Source: a virus
Strand: one strand, 5' to 3'
IMG/VR virus record: IMGVR_UViG_3300027971_000055
Coordinates: 1-63,600 of that record
DNA: 63,600 nucleotides
Shown here: positions 23,561 through 31,956 of the stretch, one piece after another
Numbering within the stretch: the stretch's first letter is position 1
Layout of the letters: every line of letters begins with the position of its first letter
Program-made: the position numbers and the translations under genes
Notes under the pieces: generated by a model
Seen by the model: only the letters and a program-made list of their open reading frames with translations
What the model was told of the DNA's origin: nothing
Database searches by the model: none

Positions 23561-23746
23561 TTACTTAATGTTTTTCCATTTCATACTACCCTTTACTTCC
23601 GCTAACTCCTCCTCATCAAGTTGTTTTTTTAATGTCTTTATTACATGATCTACATGACCACGTTCTAAAAGTAAGATTAAGGCTCTTAGTAACATCGGTT
23701 CAAGTGTTGGTCTCATAATTGTTTTAATATGGTCTGTCTTATTCAT
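23561..23746 (-). CDS. Hypothetical small helical protein
   Basis: This 61-residue protein (MNKTDHIKTIMRPTLEP) forms helices with LLRALILLLERGHVDHVI and an acidic/basic tail. Start ATG follows GGAG. It lies between two UUCG hairpins. Hydrophobicity suggests a small soluble bundle or peripheral membrane protein. Function unknown. Confidence 0.65.
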   Translation of the reverse strand: MNKTDHIKTIMRPTLEPMLLRALILLLERGHVDHVIKTLKKQLDEEELAEVKGSMKWKNIK

Positions 23747-23767
23747 ACATTACTCCTTAGTTAAGAA

Positions 23768-23783
23768 GGGGGCCGAAGCCCCC
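23768..23783 (-). terminator. UUCG hairpin without U tract
   Basis: GGGGGC-TTCG-GCCCCC, the same core as 23540-23555, lies between the stop at 23789 and the next gene's ribosome site, but only TTC follows. It may be a weak attenuator or protect the 3' end of the upstream message while allowing read-through. Confidence 0.6.
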
Positions 23784-23788
23784 GAAGG

Positions 23789-24124
23789 TTACTTATCGTT
23801 TGGCATATTAGCTACAGCGTGTGCTAATCCATCGTAGATTATATTGTTGAGAAATGCTGTATTCTTATATATGATACCTTTTGCATCACTCATTATCTTT
23901 GGTCTACACTGACTCATATGCTTACTGGTTGATTGGGAATATTTGTCATAGTTACCAAACCATGCATGACTAATTGCATCATACACATACATCGGAAAGT
24001 GTTTACCATAACTATATACTACATAACACATATCATGTTCCCATACACCAAAGGTGTTACTACCCTTGAACTCTTTACATTCCGCTACTACAACACTTGC
24101 GTTCTTGTTGGCTATCTTATTCAT
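23789..24124 (-). CDS. Hypothetical phage protein with SYGKHFP motif
   Basis: This 111-residue protein has YVVYSYGKHFPMYVYDAISH then AWFGNYDKYSQSTSKHMSQC, a layout I associate with a small phage domain of unknown function (possibly DUF8033; low certainty). Conserved-looking Tyr, His and Ser residues could form a site. Its ATG overlaps nothing and has GGAG; it follows the two-span membrane gene by one base. Confidence 0.65.
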   Translation of the reverse strand: MNKIANKNASVVVAECKEFKGSNTFGVWEHDMCYVVYSYGKHFPMYVYDAISHAWFGNYDKYSQSTSKHMSQCRPKIMSDAKGIIYKNTAFLNNIIYDGLAHAVANMPNDK

Positions 24125-24125
24125 A

Positions 24126-24275
24126 CTATTGCTCCTCTGTTAGTGAAAGATAAAAGTATAAGCATGCGGCAACTACACACAACGCCGCACCTATTGGTGT
24201 GTGGATATAAAACAATGCAATACCACCAACCATTAACATTACTAAACCCTCTATGAATCTGATTACTTGTCGCAT
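24126..24275 (-). CDS. 49-residue two-span membrane protein
   Basis: ATG at 24275 is preceded by GGAG at spacing 6. The product MRQVIRFIEG is followed by two hydrophobic helices (LVMLMVGGIALFYIH and IGAALCVVAACLYFYLSL) split by a short TP turn, ending SLTEEQ. A hairpin membrane protein of this size could be holin-like or an inner-membrane host-takeover protein. It is the first gene after promoter 24321-24349, hence likely early. Confidence 0.7.
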   Translation of the reverse strand: MRQVIRFIEGLVMLMVGGIALFYIHTPIGAALCVVAACLYFYLSLTEEQ

Positions 24276-24320
24276 AATAAACTCCTAGTTAATACAAAGC
24301 TTGATTGCTTTGTTGAGTAT

Positions 24321-24349
24321 GTTATATAGTAGTGCTAGCTATATGTAAA
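24321..24349 (-). promoter_or_regulatory. Sigma70-like promoter of the early small-gene cluster
   Basis: TTTACA, 17 bases and TATAAC, matching 23407-23435. It drives 24126-24275 and downstream genes. A predicted G-quadruplex lies directly upstream. Confidence 0.7.
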
Positions 24350-24356
24350 GTAAATA

Positions 24357-24385
24357 CCCAATACCCTACCCATACCCCACCCCCC
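24357..24385 (-). other. Predicted G-quadruplex upstream of promoter
   Basis: The minus strand carries five G tracts (6, 4, 3, 3 and 3 G) with loops of 1-4 bases, satisfying the usual G3+ N1-7 rule, in a genome that is otherwise poor in G runs. It ends seven bases before the -35 of promoter 24321-24349. Two further G4 tracts lie near 24410-24422. Otherwise the stretch 24276-24522 holds no gene that I can see. Confidence 0.65.
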
Positions 24386-24522
24386 AAAATTAAGTATAAT
24401 GTAACTCCTACCCCATACCCCATAATCTACACAAATAACTACGCAATTTACAAAACACCCCCCGTCACTAATATAACTTGACATATTAAAAAATTTCTAC
24501 AAAAAAATTGGAAAGTTTAGGG

Positions 24523-24852
24523 CTAGGCTGAGAAGGAGGAACCACACCCACACGTGCTAGTAGCTGCGGGATTTTTTATTTCAAAACCTGAAGTCATTAA
24601 AGAGGTGTTGTAACTTATAACAGCCCCGGTCAGGTATTGCATGCTATGTGCATCTACAAGTAAAGATATTTCATCTTGGTCTATTACAAAGTCATCTTCA
24701 TTTTGGGTATCATCAAAAGTAAAACCATATTGGAAACCAGAACAACCACCACCGGACACATAGATTCTTAGTTTAAGTCCACGTGCTTCTTCATCTGCTA
24801 ACAAGTCTTTTATTTTTACTATGGCAGAGCTATCTAGGGTTATCTGGTTCAA
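24523..24852 (-). CDS. ErpA/IscA-like A-type Fe-S carrier
   Basis: This 109-residue protein is a full-length A-type iron-sulfur carrier: VSGGGCSGFQYGF with C37, and the C-terminal CGCGSSFSA with C101 and C103, the three conserved cysteines. Such proteins hand Fe-S clusters to apo-enzymes. Probable recipients include the Cas4/AddB-like nuclease here or host enzymes; the radical SAM enzyme PqqE is an intriguing but unproven candidate given the phage pqqA. The start overlaps the SprT gene stop (ATGA). Confidence 0.92.
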   Translation of the reverse strand: MNQITLDSSAIVKIKDLLADEEARGLKLRIYVSGGGCSGFQYGFTFDDTQNEDDFVIDQDEISLLVDAHSMQYLTGAVISYNTSLMTSGFEIKNPAATSTCGCGSSFSA

Positions 24853-25193
24853 ATGGCTTTAGGATCGAAGTTGTATAACTCGGAGTAAACGTTTTTAATA
24901 CGAAGGAATTTGGCACCATGCTCATGGAAGTCATCATCGCCCCGAACATAGAGAGCTAGGTGTACCATTTCATGAAGAAGTGTTTGGAAGATAGTAGTAA
25001 AGTGCCCACAAGCGTTAGAACTTATTTGAATTTCCATCTCGTGCTCATCAAAGCAACCGTATATATTAGGGTTCTTAATAACTTTGAACTTAACTTTATG
25101 AGACTTAGGCATGGGCAAAGTATTGAATGGTGCCATCTGGCATGCCATGTTGTAAAGTATTTCTAAATTTTTTCTAGTTAACGTAGTTTTCAT
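24849..25193 (-). CDS. SprT-like zinc metalloprotease
   Basis: This 114-residue protein has LLHEMVHLALY (H74, E75, H78) and a downstream HEHGAKF supplying the third zinc ligand, as in SprT/SprT-like domains. Cellular relatives (Spartan/DVC1) remove proteins cross-linked to DNA; phage members are little studied. It overlaps both neighbours by four bases in a tight early operon with the Fe-S carrier. Confidence 0.85.
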   Translation of the reverse strand: MKTTLTRKNLEILYNMACQMAPFNTLPMPKSHKVKFKVIKNPNIYGCFDEHEMEIQISSNACGHFTTIFQTLLHEMVHLALYVRGDDDFHEHGAKFLRIKNVYSELYNFDPKAI

Positions 25194-25525
25194 ACGTTAG
25201 GTTTAATTTGTTGACGCGGACCAAACAGTTCCTTCTTATATACTGCAGTGGTATCAATTTCAGGAAAGTAAATATGAACTACCGCCTCTACAATTTTCCA
25301 ACAGCCAGGGTGTATGAAACCAGGCTCACTTGCATATGCATAATAGTAGTAAAGAGACTTAGCTAACTCAGGGGAACAAGCTTCAGAAGTTAAAACAATC
25401 TCACCTACCTCAGTTTTCATGACAAACTCTTGGGGTAATGCTTCTTTGGCATTAATCTGGTTAACCCACATAGAAAAGAACCACAAAATGAGGCCCACAA
25501 CAAAAAAAGTAAGAAAATCCTTCAT
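25190..25525 (-). CDS. Membrane-anchored or exported hypothetical protein
   Basis: This 111-residue protein starts with a hydrophobic segment (MKDFLTFFVVGLILWFFSMW) that could be a signal peptide or anchor, ending near VNQINAKEA. The rest includes GEIVLTSEACSPELAKSLYY and HPGCWKIVEAVVHIYFPEID, with two cysteines that could pair in the periplasm. It is the first gene of the minus arm, after a TATAAT at 25546-25551 and GGGGGAAAG ribosome site. Function unknown. Confidence 0.7.
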   Translation of the reverse strand: MKDFLTFFVVGLILWFFSMWVNQINAKEALPQEFVMKTEVGEIVLTSEACSPELAKSLYYYYAYASEPGFIHPGCWKIVEAVVHIYFPEIDTTAVYKKELFGPRQQIKPNV

Positions 25526-25561
25526 AACTTTCCCCCTAAAACACCATTATACTTAAAAAAG

Positions 25562-25589
25562 TTGTAACTTAATGACAAAGTAGTATAAA
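25562..25589 (+). promoter_or_regulatory. Divergent region with plus-strand promoter
   Basis: TTGTAA, 16 bases and TATAAA read toward the terminase operon. On the minus strand a TATAAT (25546-25551) without clear -35 faces the opposite arm. This 97-base gap therefore likely launches both arms. Confidence 0.5.
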
Positions 25590-25622
25590 ATAGTTAAATT
25601 AGCTGCAAAATTAATATCATAG

Positions 25623-26252
25623 GTGACACAGCAACCCATGCAAATGCAAAAAACCCAACAAAATCAAACATATAACGGTAAAGAAGTCGTTATAATACCC
25701 CATTTAGAAGAAAATATCTCTCTACCTAGAAACGCTCGTGCTGCATTACCCGAATTAAGTAACGAAGAAGAACTAGAAATGATGGTTAATACCATTAAAT
25801 TGATGTCAGACTTAACCGGACAGCCTATAGAAGCTACGCAAGAAGACATAGACGAGGCAAAAACGGTAATAAAAACCATTATTAAAGAACCTGAAACCAA
25901 ATTACAGCTTAAAAAGTACAAAAATTCAGTATTAGCTAGCTTAGCTGGGATGGTTGCAGAGTTAGATGCACAAGTAGTAGATGATTTAAAGGATTTAAAG
26001 ACGTTTGTTGTTAATGGTCTAATAAAAGAAGCAGCAACTGCAGAAAAATCTAAGGAAAGAATCACAGCACTACGTGCAATTGGTGAGGTAGATGGAGTAG
26101 ATGCATTTAAAAAGACTACAGAAGTCATACATAAGAACATGTCACTCGATGATATTGAAGAAAGACTAAGAACATTAGTAACTAGGATTGAAAAACGAAT
26201 ACAAGAAAAAGAACATAATGTAATAGATGCAGAAATAGTTAAAGATGAGTAA
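25623..26252 (+). CDS. Terminase small subunit (putative)
   Basis: The 209-residue product precedes the large terminase gene and overlaps it by eight bases. The C-terminal half is helical, with ITALRAIGEVDGVDAFKKTT then EVIHKNMSLDDIEERL, a pattern I associate with small terminase subunits of aquatic phages, which bind the packaging site. The frame opens with a GTG (MTQQPMQ) but an ATG five codons later is equally possible; neither has a clear ribosome site. Confidence 0.7.
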   Translation: MTQQPMQMQKTQQNQTYNGKEVVIIPHLEENISLPRNARAALPELSNEEELEMMVNTIKLMSDLTGQPIEATQEDIDEAKTVIKTIIKEPETKLQLKKYKNSVLASLAGMVAELDAQVVDDLKDLKTFVVNGLIKEAATAEKSKERITALRAIGEVDGVDAFKKTTEVIHKNMSLDDIEERLRTLVTRIEKRIQEKEHNVIDAEIVKDE

Positions 26253-27795
26253 TGATAAGAAGGAACAAGAGGCTCGGATAGCGAGTTTACTTATATTTTT
26301 ACAATCAAATAATAAATATTTAGAAAAAGAAGAAGCTGAACTAGTTGACTCGTTAGTAGAAGCTACGAGTGGTAGGATAGTACAAGACGTAGGTAGTACA
26401 AGTTTTTTAGAATTTATACAACACGTGTACCCAGGGTATATAGTAGGAGCGCATCATGCTAGGTTGGCTAAGATATTTGAAGATATTGCTGCAGGAAAGA
26501 AAAAACGAGTTATTGTTAACATTGCACCAAGACATGGTAAATCAGAGCTTATTTCGTATCTTGCGCCAGCATGGTTTCTCGGTAAATTTCCTCATAAAAA
26601 GGTTATTATGGCGTCTCACACAGCTGATCTGGCGGTTGGCTTTGGTCGTCGTGTCCGTAATTTGGTGGGTAGTGACGCGTATAAAGATATTTTTCCGACA
26701 GTAGAATTACAAGCTGACTCTAAGTCTGCAAGTAGATGGGGGACAAATTTTAATGGAGAGTATTTTGCTATTGGTGTGGGTGGTGCCCTCGCTGGTCGTG
26801 GGGCTGATTTGTTTATCATTGATGACCCACACTCTGAACAAGATGCTAAACTTAACCGATCTGATGTTTTTCTCCCTGCTTGGGAGTGGTTTCAGTCTGG
26901 CCCATTACAGCGTCTTATGCCGGGCGGTGCGATTATTGTAGTGATGACTCGGTGGAGTAAACTTGATTTAACCGGGCAAATTGTGAACCAGATGGTTAAG
27001 AATGAAGAAGTAGATCAATGGGAAGTAGTAGAATTTCCAGCTATCATTGAGGATAAAGATGGTAAAGAACAACCATTATGGCCTGAGTTTTGGAGTTTAG
27101 AAGAATTACTTAGTAAGAAAGCTGCATTAGATGTACGATACTGGAACTCACAATATTTACAAAACCCAGTATCAGAAGAAGGTGCATTAATAAAAAGAGA
27201 GTGGTGGAATATATGGGAAAAAGAAGATCCACCCGATTGTGAATTTACAATCATGAGTTTAGATGCCGCCCAAGAGGCGAATAACAGAGCGGACTACAAT
27301 GCGCTCACCACTTGGGGCGTCTTTTTTAACGAAGAAACTAATAACTATAATATAATACTGTTAAACTCGATTAAGAAACGATTAGAGTTTCCTGAACTCA
27401 AAGAACTATGTATAGAAGAGTATAAAGAGTGGGAACCTGACTCGTTTTTAGTAGAAAAGAAATCTAATGGTGCAGCCTTATATCAAGAGTTTAGACGTAT
27501 GGGTATACCGGTAGGTGAATTTACACCAGGTAAAGGGCAAGATAAGATTAGTCGAGTCAATGCAGTATCTGATTTATTTAGAAGTGGCATTGTGTGGGCA
27601 CCTGATAGACGATGGGCTAAAGAAGTAATAGAAGAATGTAATGATTTTCCAAGTGGTGCCAATGATGACTTGGTAGATAGTACAACGTTAGCATTAATGA
27701 GATTTAGACAAGGTGGGTTCATTAGATTACCTAGTGATGAAGCAGATGAGATTAAAGCATTTAAAAGTTCTAGGAATAGATTGTACTCAATATAA
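26245..27795 (+). CDS. Terminase large subunit
   Basis: This 516-residue packaging motor has a Walker A variant NIAPRHGKSE (92-101), Walker B DLFIIDDPHSE (D193-D194), coupling motif MTRW (234-237) and a C-terminal RNase H-like nuclease with D340 in MSLDAA and an acidic NDDLVDS near 480. It translocates DNA into the prohead and cuts it. Circular map and lack of a defined end fit headful packaging, though not proven. Confidence 0.95.
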   Translation: MSNDKKEQEARIASLLIFLQSNNKYLEKEEAELVDSLVEATSGRIVQDVGSTSFLEFIQHVYPGYIVGAHHARLAKIFEDIAAGKKKRVIVNIAPRHGKSELISYLAPAWFLGKFPHKKVIMASHTADLAVGFGRRVRNLVGSDAYKDIFPTVELQADSKSASRWGTNFNGEYFAIGVGGALAGRGADLFIIDDPHSEQDAKLNRSDVFLPAWEWFQSGPLQRLMPGGAIIVVMTRWSKLDLTGQIVNQMVKNEEVDQWEVVEFPAIIEDKDGKEQPLWPEFWSLEELLSKKAALDVRYWNSQYLQNPVSEEGALIKREWWNIWEKEDPPDCEFTIMSLDAAQEANNRADYNALTTWGVFFNEETNNYNIILLNSIKKRLEFPELKELCIEEYKEWEPDSFLVEKKSNGAALYQEFRRMGIPVGEFTPGKGQDKISRVNAVSDLFRSGIVWAPDRRWAKEVIEECNDFPSGANDDLVDSTTLALMRFRQGGFIRLPSDEADEIKAFKSSRNRLYSI

Positions 27796-27805
27796 GGATT
27801 AAATT

Positions 27806-30304
27806 ATGGCAACTAATATAGATAAAAGTGTATACCAAGCTCCGATGGGATTAGATCAAGATCCACAAAACCCAGAAACGGATACGTTAAGTATTGAAAT
27901 TGAAAACCCAGATAGTGTAACGCTTGATGATGGTAGTATGGAAATTACTATTGTGCCTGGTAAAGAAGGCGATGATGAGTTTAATGATAACTTAGCAGAA
28001 GAGATGAACGAAGGTGAGTTAACTGAGTTGTCAGGTGATTTGCTTGGTGAGTTTGATGCTGATATTAATTCAAGAAAAGATTGGTTAACTACTTATGTAG
28101 ATGGCTTAGAGTTACTAGGTCTTAAAGTAGAAGACAGAACAGAACCATGGCCAGGCGCATGTAACGTATATCACCCTCTTATGACAGAAGCGCTTGTGAA
28201 GTTCCAAGCTGAAACTATGATGGAAACATTCCCCGCCGCAGGGCCAGTTAAAACTGTAATTATTGGCAAACAAACAAAAGAAAAAGAAGATGCAGCTGAA
28301 CGTGTAAAAGATGATATGAATTATCAGCTCACGGATATGATGCCCGAATATAGACCTGAACATGAGCGTATGCTATGGGGTCTTGGTTTATCAGGTAACG
28401 CATTTAAGAAAGTTTATTATGATCCAAACATGCAACGGCAAGTGGCAATGTATGTTCCAGCTGAAGATATTGTAGTACCTTACGGTGCCTCTAATTTAGA
28501 AACAGCTGAGCGTGTTACTCATGTGATGCGTAAAACTAAAAATGAATTACATAAACTACAAGTAGCAGGTTTTTATCGTGATGTAGATTTAGGTGAACCA
28601 TATTTAGATATTGATGAAGCTGAGAAAAAGATTGCAGAAAAACTAGGTTTTAATCCATCAGAAGATGATCGTTATAAGATTCTTGAAATACATGTTAATT
28701 TAGATTTAGAAAATGGTGATAGTGAAGATGGCATTGCATTACCTTATGTAGTAACAATTGAAAAAGGTACAGGCCTTATCTTAGCAATTCGTCGTAATTG
28801 GAATCCAGATGATGAGTTAAAATCTAAGCGTCAACATTTTGTACACTACGGTTATATTCCAGGCTTTGGCTTTTATTGCTTTGGCTTAATTCATTTGATA
28901 GGTGCTTTCGCCAAATCAGGTACTATGATCTTACGTCAACTTGTTGACGCGGGTACCCTATCAAACTTACCAGGCGGACTTAAATCTCGCGGGCTACGCA
29001 TTAAAGGGGATGACACGCCTATTGCACCAGGTGAATTCCGTGACGTAGATGTACCAAGTGGTGCTATTCGTGACAACATTTTAATGCTGCCTTACAAAGA
29101 ACCCTCACAAGTATTACAAAGTTTAATGAATGGTATTATTGAAGAAGGACGACGTTTTGCTTCTGCTGCTGATATGAAAGTATCAGATATGTCTGCTAAC
29201 TCTCCAGTGGGTACTACGTTAGCTATATTAGAAAGAACATTAAAAGTAATGAGTGCAGTTCAAGCACGTATTTACTACGCGATGAAGCAAGAGTTTAAAT
29301 TACTTAAAGGCATTATTCGTGACTACACACCGGAAGAGTATTCTTATGATCCTGAAGTAGGTGATCGCCGTGCTAAACAAGCTGATTATGATAATGTAGA
29401 TGTAATTCCAGTTAGTGACCCTAATGCTGCAACCATGTCACAGAAAGTAGTTCAGTATCAAGCTGTGATGCAAATGGCGCAATCTAACCCACAAATCTAC
29501 GACCAAGTAGAACTTAATAAACAAATGTTAGAAGTACTTGGTGTTAAGAATATTAGCAAACTTATACCATCATCCGATGACCAGAAACCAAAAGACCCTG
29601 TGTCTGAAAATATGAATATTATTAATGGTAAACCTGTTAAAGCATTTATTTACCAAGACCATCAAGCACATATTCAAGTACATATGACAGCCATGCAAGA
29701 TCCTAAGATTCTACAAATGGTAGGACAAAACCCTCAAGCACAAGCTATTCAAGCAGCAGCTATGGCACACATTAATGAGCACGTTGCGTTTGAATATAGA
29801 AAACAACTTGAAGAACAATTAGGCGTTCCATTACCTAAACCTGATGAAACATTACCAGAAGACATAGAGTTTGAATTATCTAAAGTTATGGCTGAAGCTG
29901 CTAAGAAACTTTCTGCTAAGTCTGCTTCTGAGGCTCAACAAGAACAAGCTCAACAACAGCAACAAGATCCAATTATCCAAATGCAACAACAAGAGCTACA
30001 GTTAAAAGCTCAAGATTTACAAATCAAACAGCAAAAAACTATGGCAGATATTCAATCAGATCAAGCTAGACTTGAACTTGATAAGATGCGTATTGAATCA
30101 CAAGAACGTATTGCTGGTGCTCAGTTAGGTGCTAATGCTGTAATGGATGATAAACAGCTAGAAGCTAAACAGTTGTTAGAAGGTACAAAAATTGGTATAG
30201 AAGCAGTTAGAGCTAATGATCAATTAGAGCACCAAAAACAACAAGCTGAAAAACAACAATCTATACAAATGCAACAAATGAATCAACAACAACCAAAGGA
30301 GTAG
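27806..30304 (+). CDS. Portal protein
   Basis: This 832-residue protein has the P22-type podophage portal layout: DRTEPWPGACNVYHPLMTEA near the start, ERMLWGLGLSGNAFKKVYYD, and a long C-terminal Gln-rich coiled coil (about 700-832) that could form the barrel inside the capsid. The acidic N-terminal 90 residues are unusually long. It follows the terminase by ten bases. Confidence 0.92.
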   Translation: MATNIDKSVYQAPMGLDQDPQNPETDTLSIEIENPDSVTLDDGSMEITIVPGKEGDDEFNDNLAEEMNEGELTELSGDLLGEFDADINSRKDWLTTYVDGLELLGLKVEDRTEPWPGACNVYHPLMTEALVKFQAETMMETFPAAGPVKTVIIGKQTKEKEDAAERVKDDMNYQLTDMMPEYRPEHERMLWGLGLSGNAFKKVYYDPNMQRQVAMYVPAEDIVVPYGASNLETAERVTHVMRKTKNELHKLQVAGFYRDVDLGEPYLDIDEAEKKIAEKLGFNPSEDDRYKILEIHVNLDLENGDSEDGIALPYVVTIEKGTGLILAIRRNWNPDDELKSKRQHFVHYGYIPGFGFYCFGLIHLIGAFAKSGTMILRQLVDAGTLSNLPGGLKSRGLRIKGDDTPIAPGEFRDVDVPSGAIRDNILMLPYKEPSQVLQSLMNGIIEEGRRFASAADMKVSDMSANSPVGTTLAILERTLKVMSAVQARIYYAMKQEFKLLKGIIRDYTPEEYSYDPEVGDRRAKQADYDNVDVIPVSDPNAATMSQKVVQYQAVMQMAQSNPQIYDQVELNKQMLEVLGVKNISKLIPSSDDQKPKDPVSENMNIINGKPVKAFIYQDHQAHIQVHMTAMQDPKILQMVGQNPQAQAIQAAAMAHINEHVAFEYRKQLEEQLGVPLPKPDETLPEDIEFELSKVMAEAAKKLSAKSASEAQQEQAQQQQQDPIIQMQQQELQLKAQDLQIKQQKTMADIQSDQARLELDKMRIESQERIAGAQLGANAVMDDKQLEAKQLLEGTKIGIEAVRANDQLEHQKQQAEKQQSIQMQQMNQQQPKE

Positions 30305-30307
30305 TAA

Positions 30308-30502
30308 ATGATAGACCCAACGTTAGAACTACTAATTAACAAAGTAGCTGAAAAACGCAAAGATATATTAAGTTCAATTGCTGACGGTTCTGCTAAAGAT
30401 TATGCGCATTATCAATCTGCTGTAGGATATATAAGAGCTTGCGATACTATACAAGGTATTATTGCCGACATCGTAAATAAGATGGAGAACTCAGATGAGT
30501 GA
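30308..30502 (+). CDS. Hypothetical small helical protein
   Basis: The 64-residue product (MIDPTLELLINKVAEKRKDI) is all helix, with DYAHYQSAVGYIRACDTIQG in the centre. It sits between portal and co-chaperonin genes, overlapping the latter by eight bases. Such small genes are common after portals; I do not know the function. Confidence 0.75.
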   Translation: MIDPTLELLINKVAEKRKDILSSIADGSAKDYAHYQSAVGYIRACDTIQGIIADIVNKMENSDE

Positions 30503-30941
30503 ACAAATACTCACAATGAATAAAAATTTAGTTGATGCTGCTGGTCGACCAATTAATATTCCATCGGTAGATGCAGTAGAAGTAGAAGATATACCTATCG
30601 AAGAACGGGGTTTACAGTTACCAGAACCTAAAGGATACAAAATACTTTGTGCAATTCCAGATGCTTCAGAAACTTATCAAGGCGGTATTGTCAAAGCAGA
30701 TTCAACTAGAACTATAGAAGAACATTCAACTGTAGTTTTGTTTGTAGTTAAAGTAGGTGATTTAGCTTATAAAGATGAAGCAAGATTTCCTACTGGTCCG
30801 TGGTGTAAAGAAGGTGATTTTGTTTTAACGCGTGCATACGCGGGTACTAGATTTAAAATTCACGGAAGAGAATTCCGCATTATTAACGACGATACAGTTG
30901 AGGGGGTTGTTGCTGATCCTCGCGGCTATACTCGCGCATAG
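30495..30941 (+). CDS. GroES-like co-chaperonin
   Basis: This 148-residue protein has a Cpn10-like fold: PEPKGYKILCAIPDASETYQ, then GGIVKADSTRTIEEHSTVVL as mobile loop, GDFVLTRAYAGTRFKIHGRE and a hydrophobic end. Phage co-chaperonins (T4 gp31 type) team with host GroEL to fold capsid protein. Location ahead of scaffold and capsid genes supports this. Confidence 0.82.
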   Translation: MSEQILTMNKNLVDAAGRPINIPSVDAVEVEDIPIEERGLQLPEPKGYKILCAIPDASETYQGGIVKADSTRTIEEHSTVVLFVVKVGDLAYKDEARFPTGPWCKEGDFVLTRAYAGTRFKIHGREFRIINDDTVEGVVADPRGYTRA

Positions 30942-30951
30942 GAGAATTAAA

Positions 30952-31956
30952 ATGGCTGACGTAAAAGATGGAGACATTGTTTTTGAATATCCAGATGATG
31001 ATGAAATACCAGGTAGTAAGTTACCTGAAGAAAAAGAAAAAACTGAAGTTAAAGTAGAAACAAAAGCAGATGATATTGACCTTGAAATTGAAGACGATAC
31101 ACCCCCTGCAGATAAAAATAAAGAACCACTACCAAAAAATCTTGTTGAAGACCTAGAAAATGATAATTTAGAAGAGTATTCAGACCGAGTTAAAACTCGT
31201 ATGGCTCAACTTAGAAAAGTTTATCATGATGAAAGACGTGAGAAAGAATCTGCTGACCGAGAAAGACATGAAGCAATTAGATTCGCTCAACAAATCTCCG
31301 AAGAAAATAAAAAATTAAAATCTAGTTTAAGTAACGGAGAAGAAACTTATATCGAGACCCTTAAAAATGCGCTTGAAAGTGAACTTTCTTTAGCTAAAGA
31401 ATCTTACCGTAAAGCCTATGATTCAGGAGAAACAGATAGTATAATTGATGCACAACAAAAGATGAATGATGCTCAGTTTAGACTATCACAAGCTAAACAG
31501 TATGAGCCTAGATTTAAAAATGCTTTACAGGAACCCGAAAATCCTGTATATATACAACAAAATGAACAACGTTCGTTTAAACCTGACGATAAAGCCGCAG
31601 CTTGGCAAGAAAAGAACGACTGGTTTGGTAAAGACGAAGAAATGACAAGCCTTGCATTAGGCGTACATGAAAAATTAGTTAGAAGCGGGATCAGTCCTAC
31701 CTCTGACGAATATTACCGTCGTATTGATAGTACGATGCAGAAACGATTCCCAGAAAACTTTGGGGATGCAACGCTAGACGAGGAAAAACCCGCCGAGCGC
31801 ACAAAACCTTCGACTGTAGTTGCACCGGCAACGCGTAGCACCGCGCCTAAAAAAGTGCGTCTGACAAAGACACAAGTAGCGTTAGCCAAGAAATTTGGTA
31901 TAACACCGGAACAATATGCAAGAGAAACTTTAAAATTGGAGAATGCAAATGGATAA
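30952..31956 (+). CDS. Scaffolding protein
   Basis: The ATG at 30952 follows GGAGAATTAAA; an upstream extension lies in the co-chaperonin gene. The 334-residue product is acidic and disordered at first (YPDDDEIPGSKLPEEKEK), then a long coiled coil (about 90-210) and a basic C-terminal helix-turn (KKVRLTKTQVALAKKFGITP), as in podophage scaffolds where a basic end binds coat protein. Confidence 0.82.
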   Translation: MADVKDGDIVFEYPDDDEIPGSKLPEEKEKTEVKVETKADDIDLEIEDDTPPADKNKEPLPKNLVEDLENDNLEEYSDRVKTRMAQLRKVYHDERREKESADRERHEAIRFAQQISEENKKLKSSLSNGEETYIETLKNALESELSLAKESYRKAYDSGETDSIIDAQQKMNDAQFRLSQAKQYEPRFKNALQEPENPVYIQQNEQRSFKPDDKAAAWQEKNDWFGKDEEMTSLALGVHEKLVRSGISPTSDEYYRRIDSTMQKRFPENFGDATLDEEKPAERTKPSTVVAPATRSTAPKKVRLTKTQVALAKKFGITPEQYARETLKLENANG

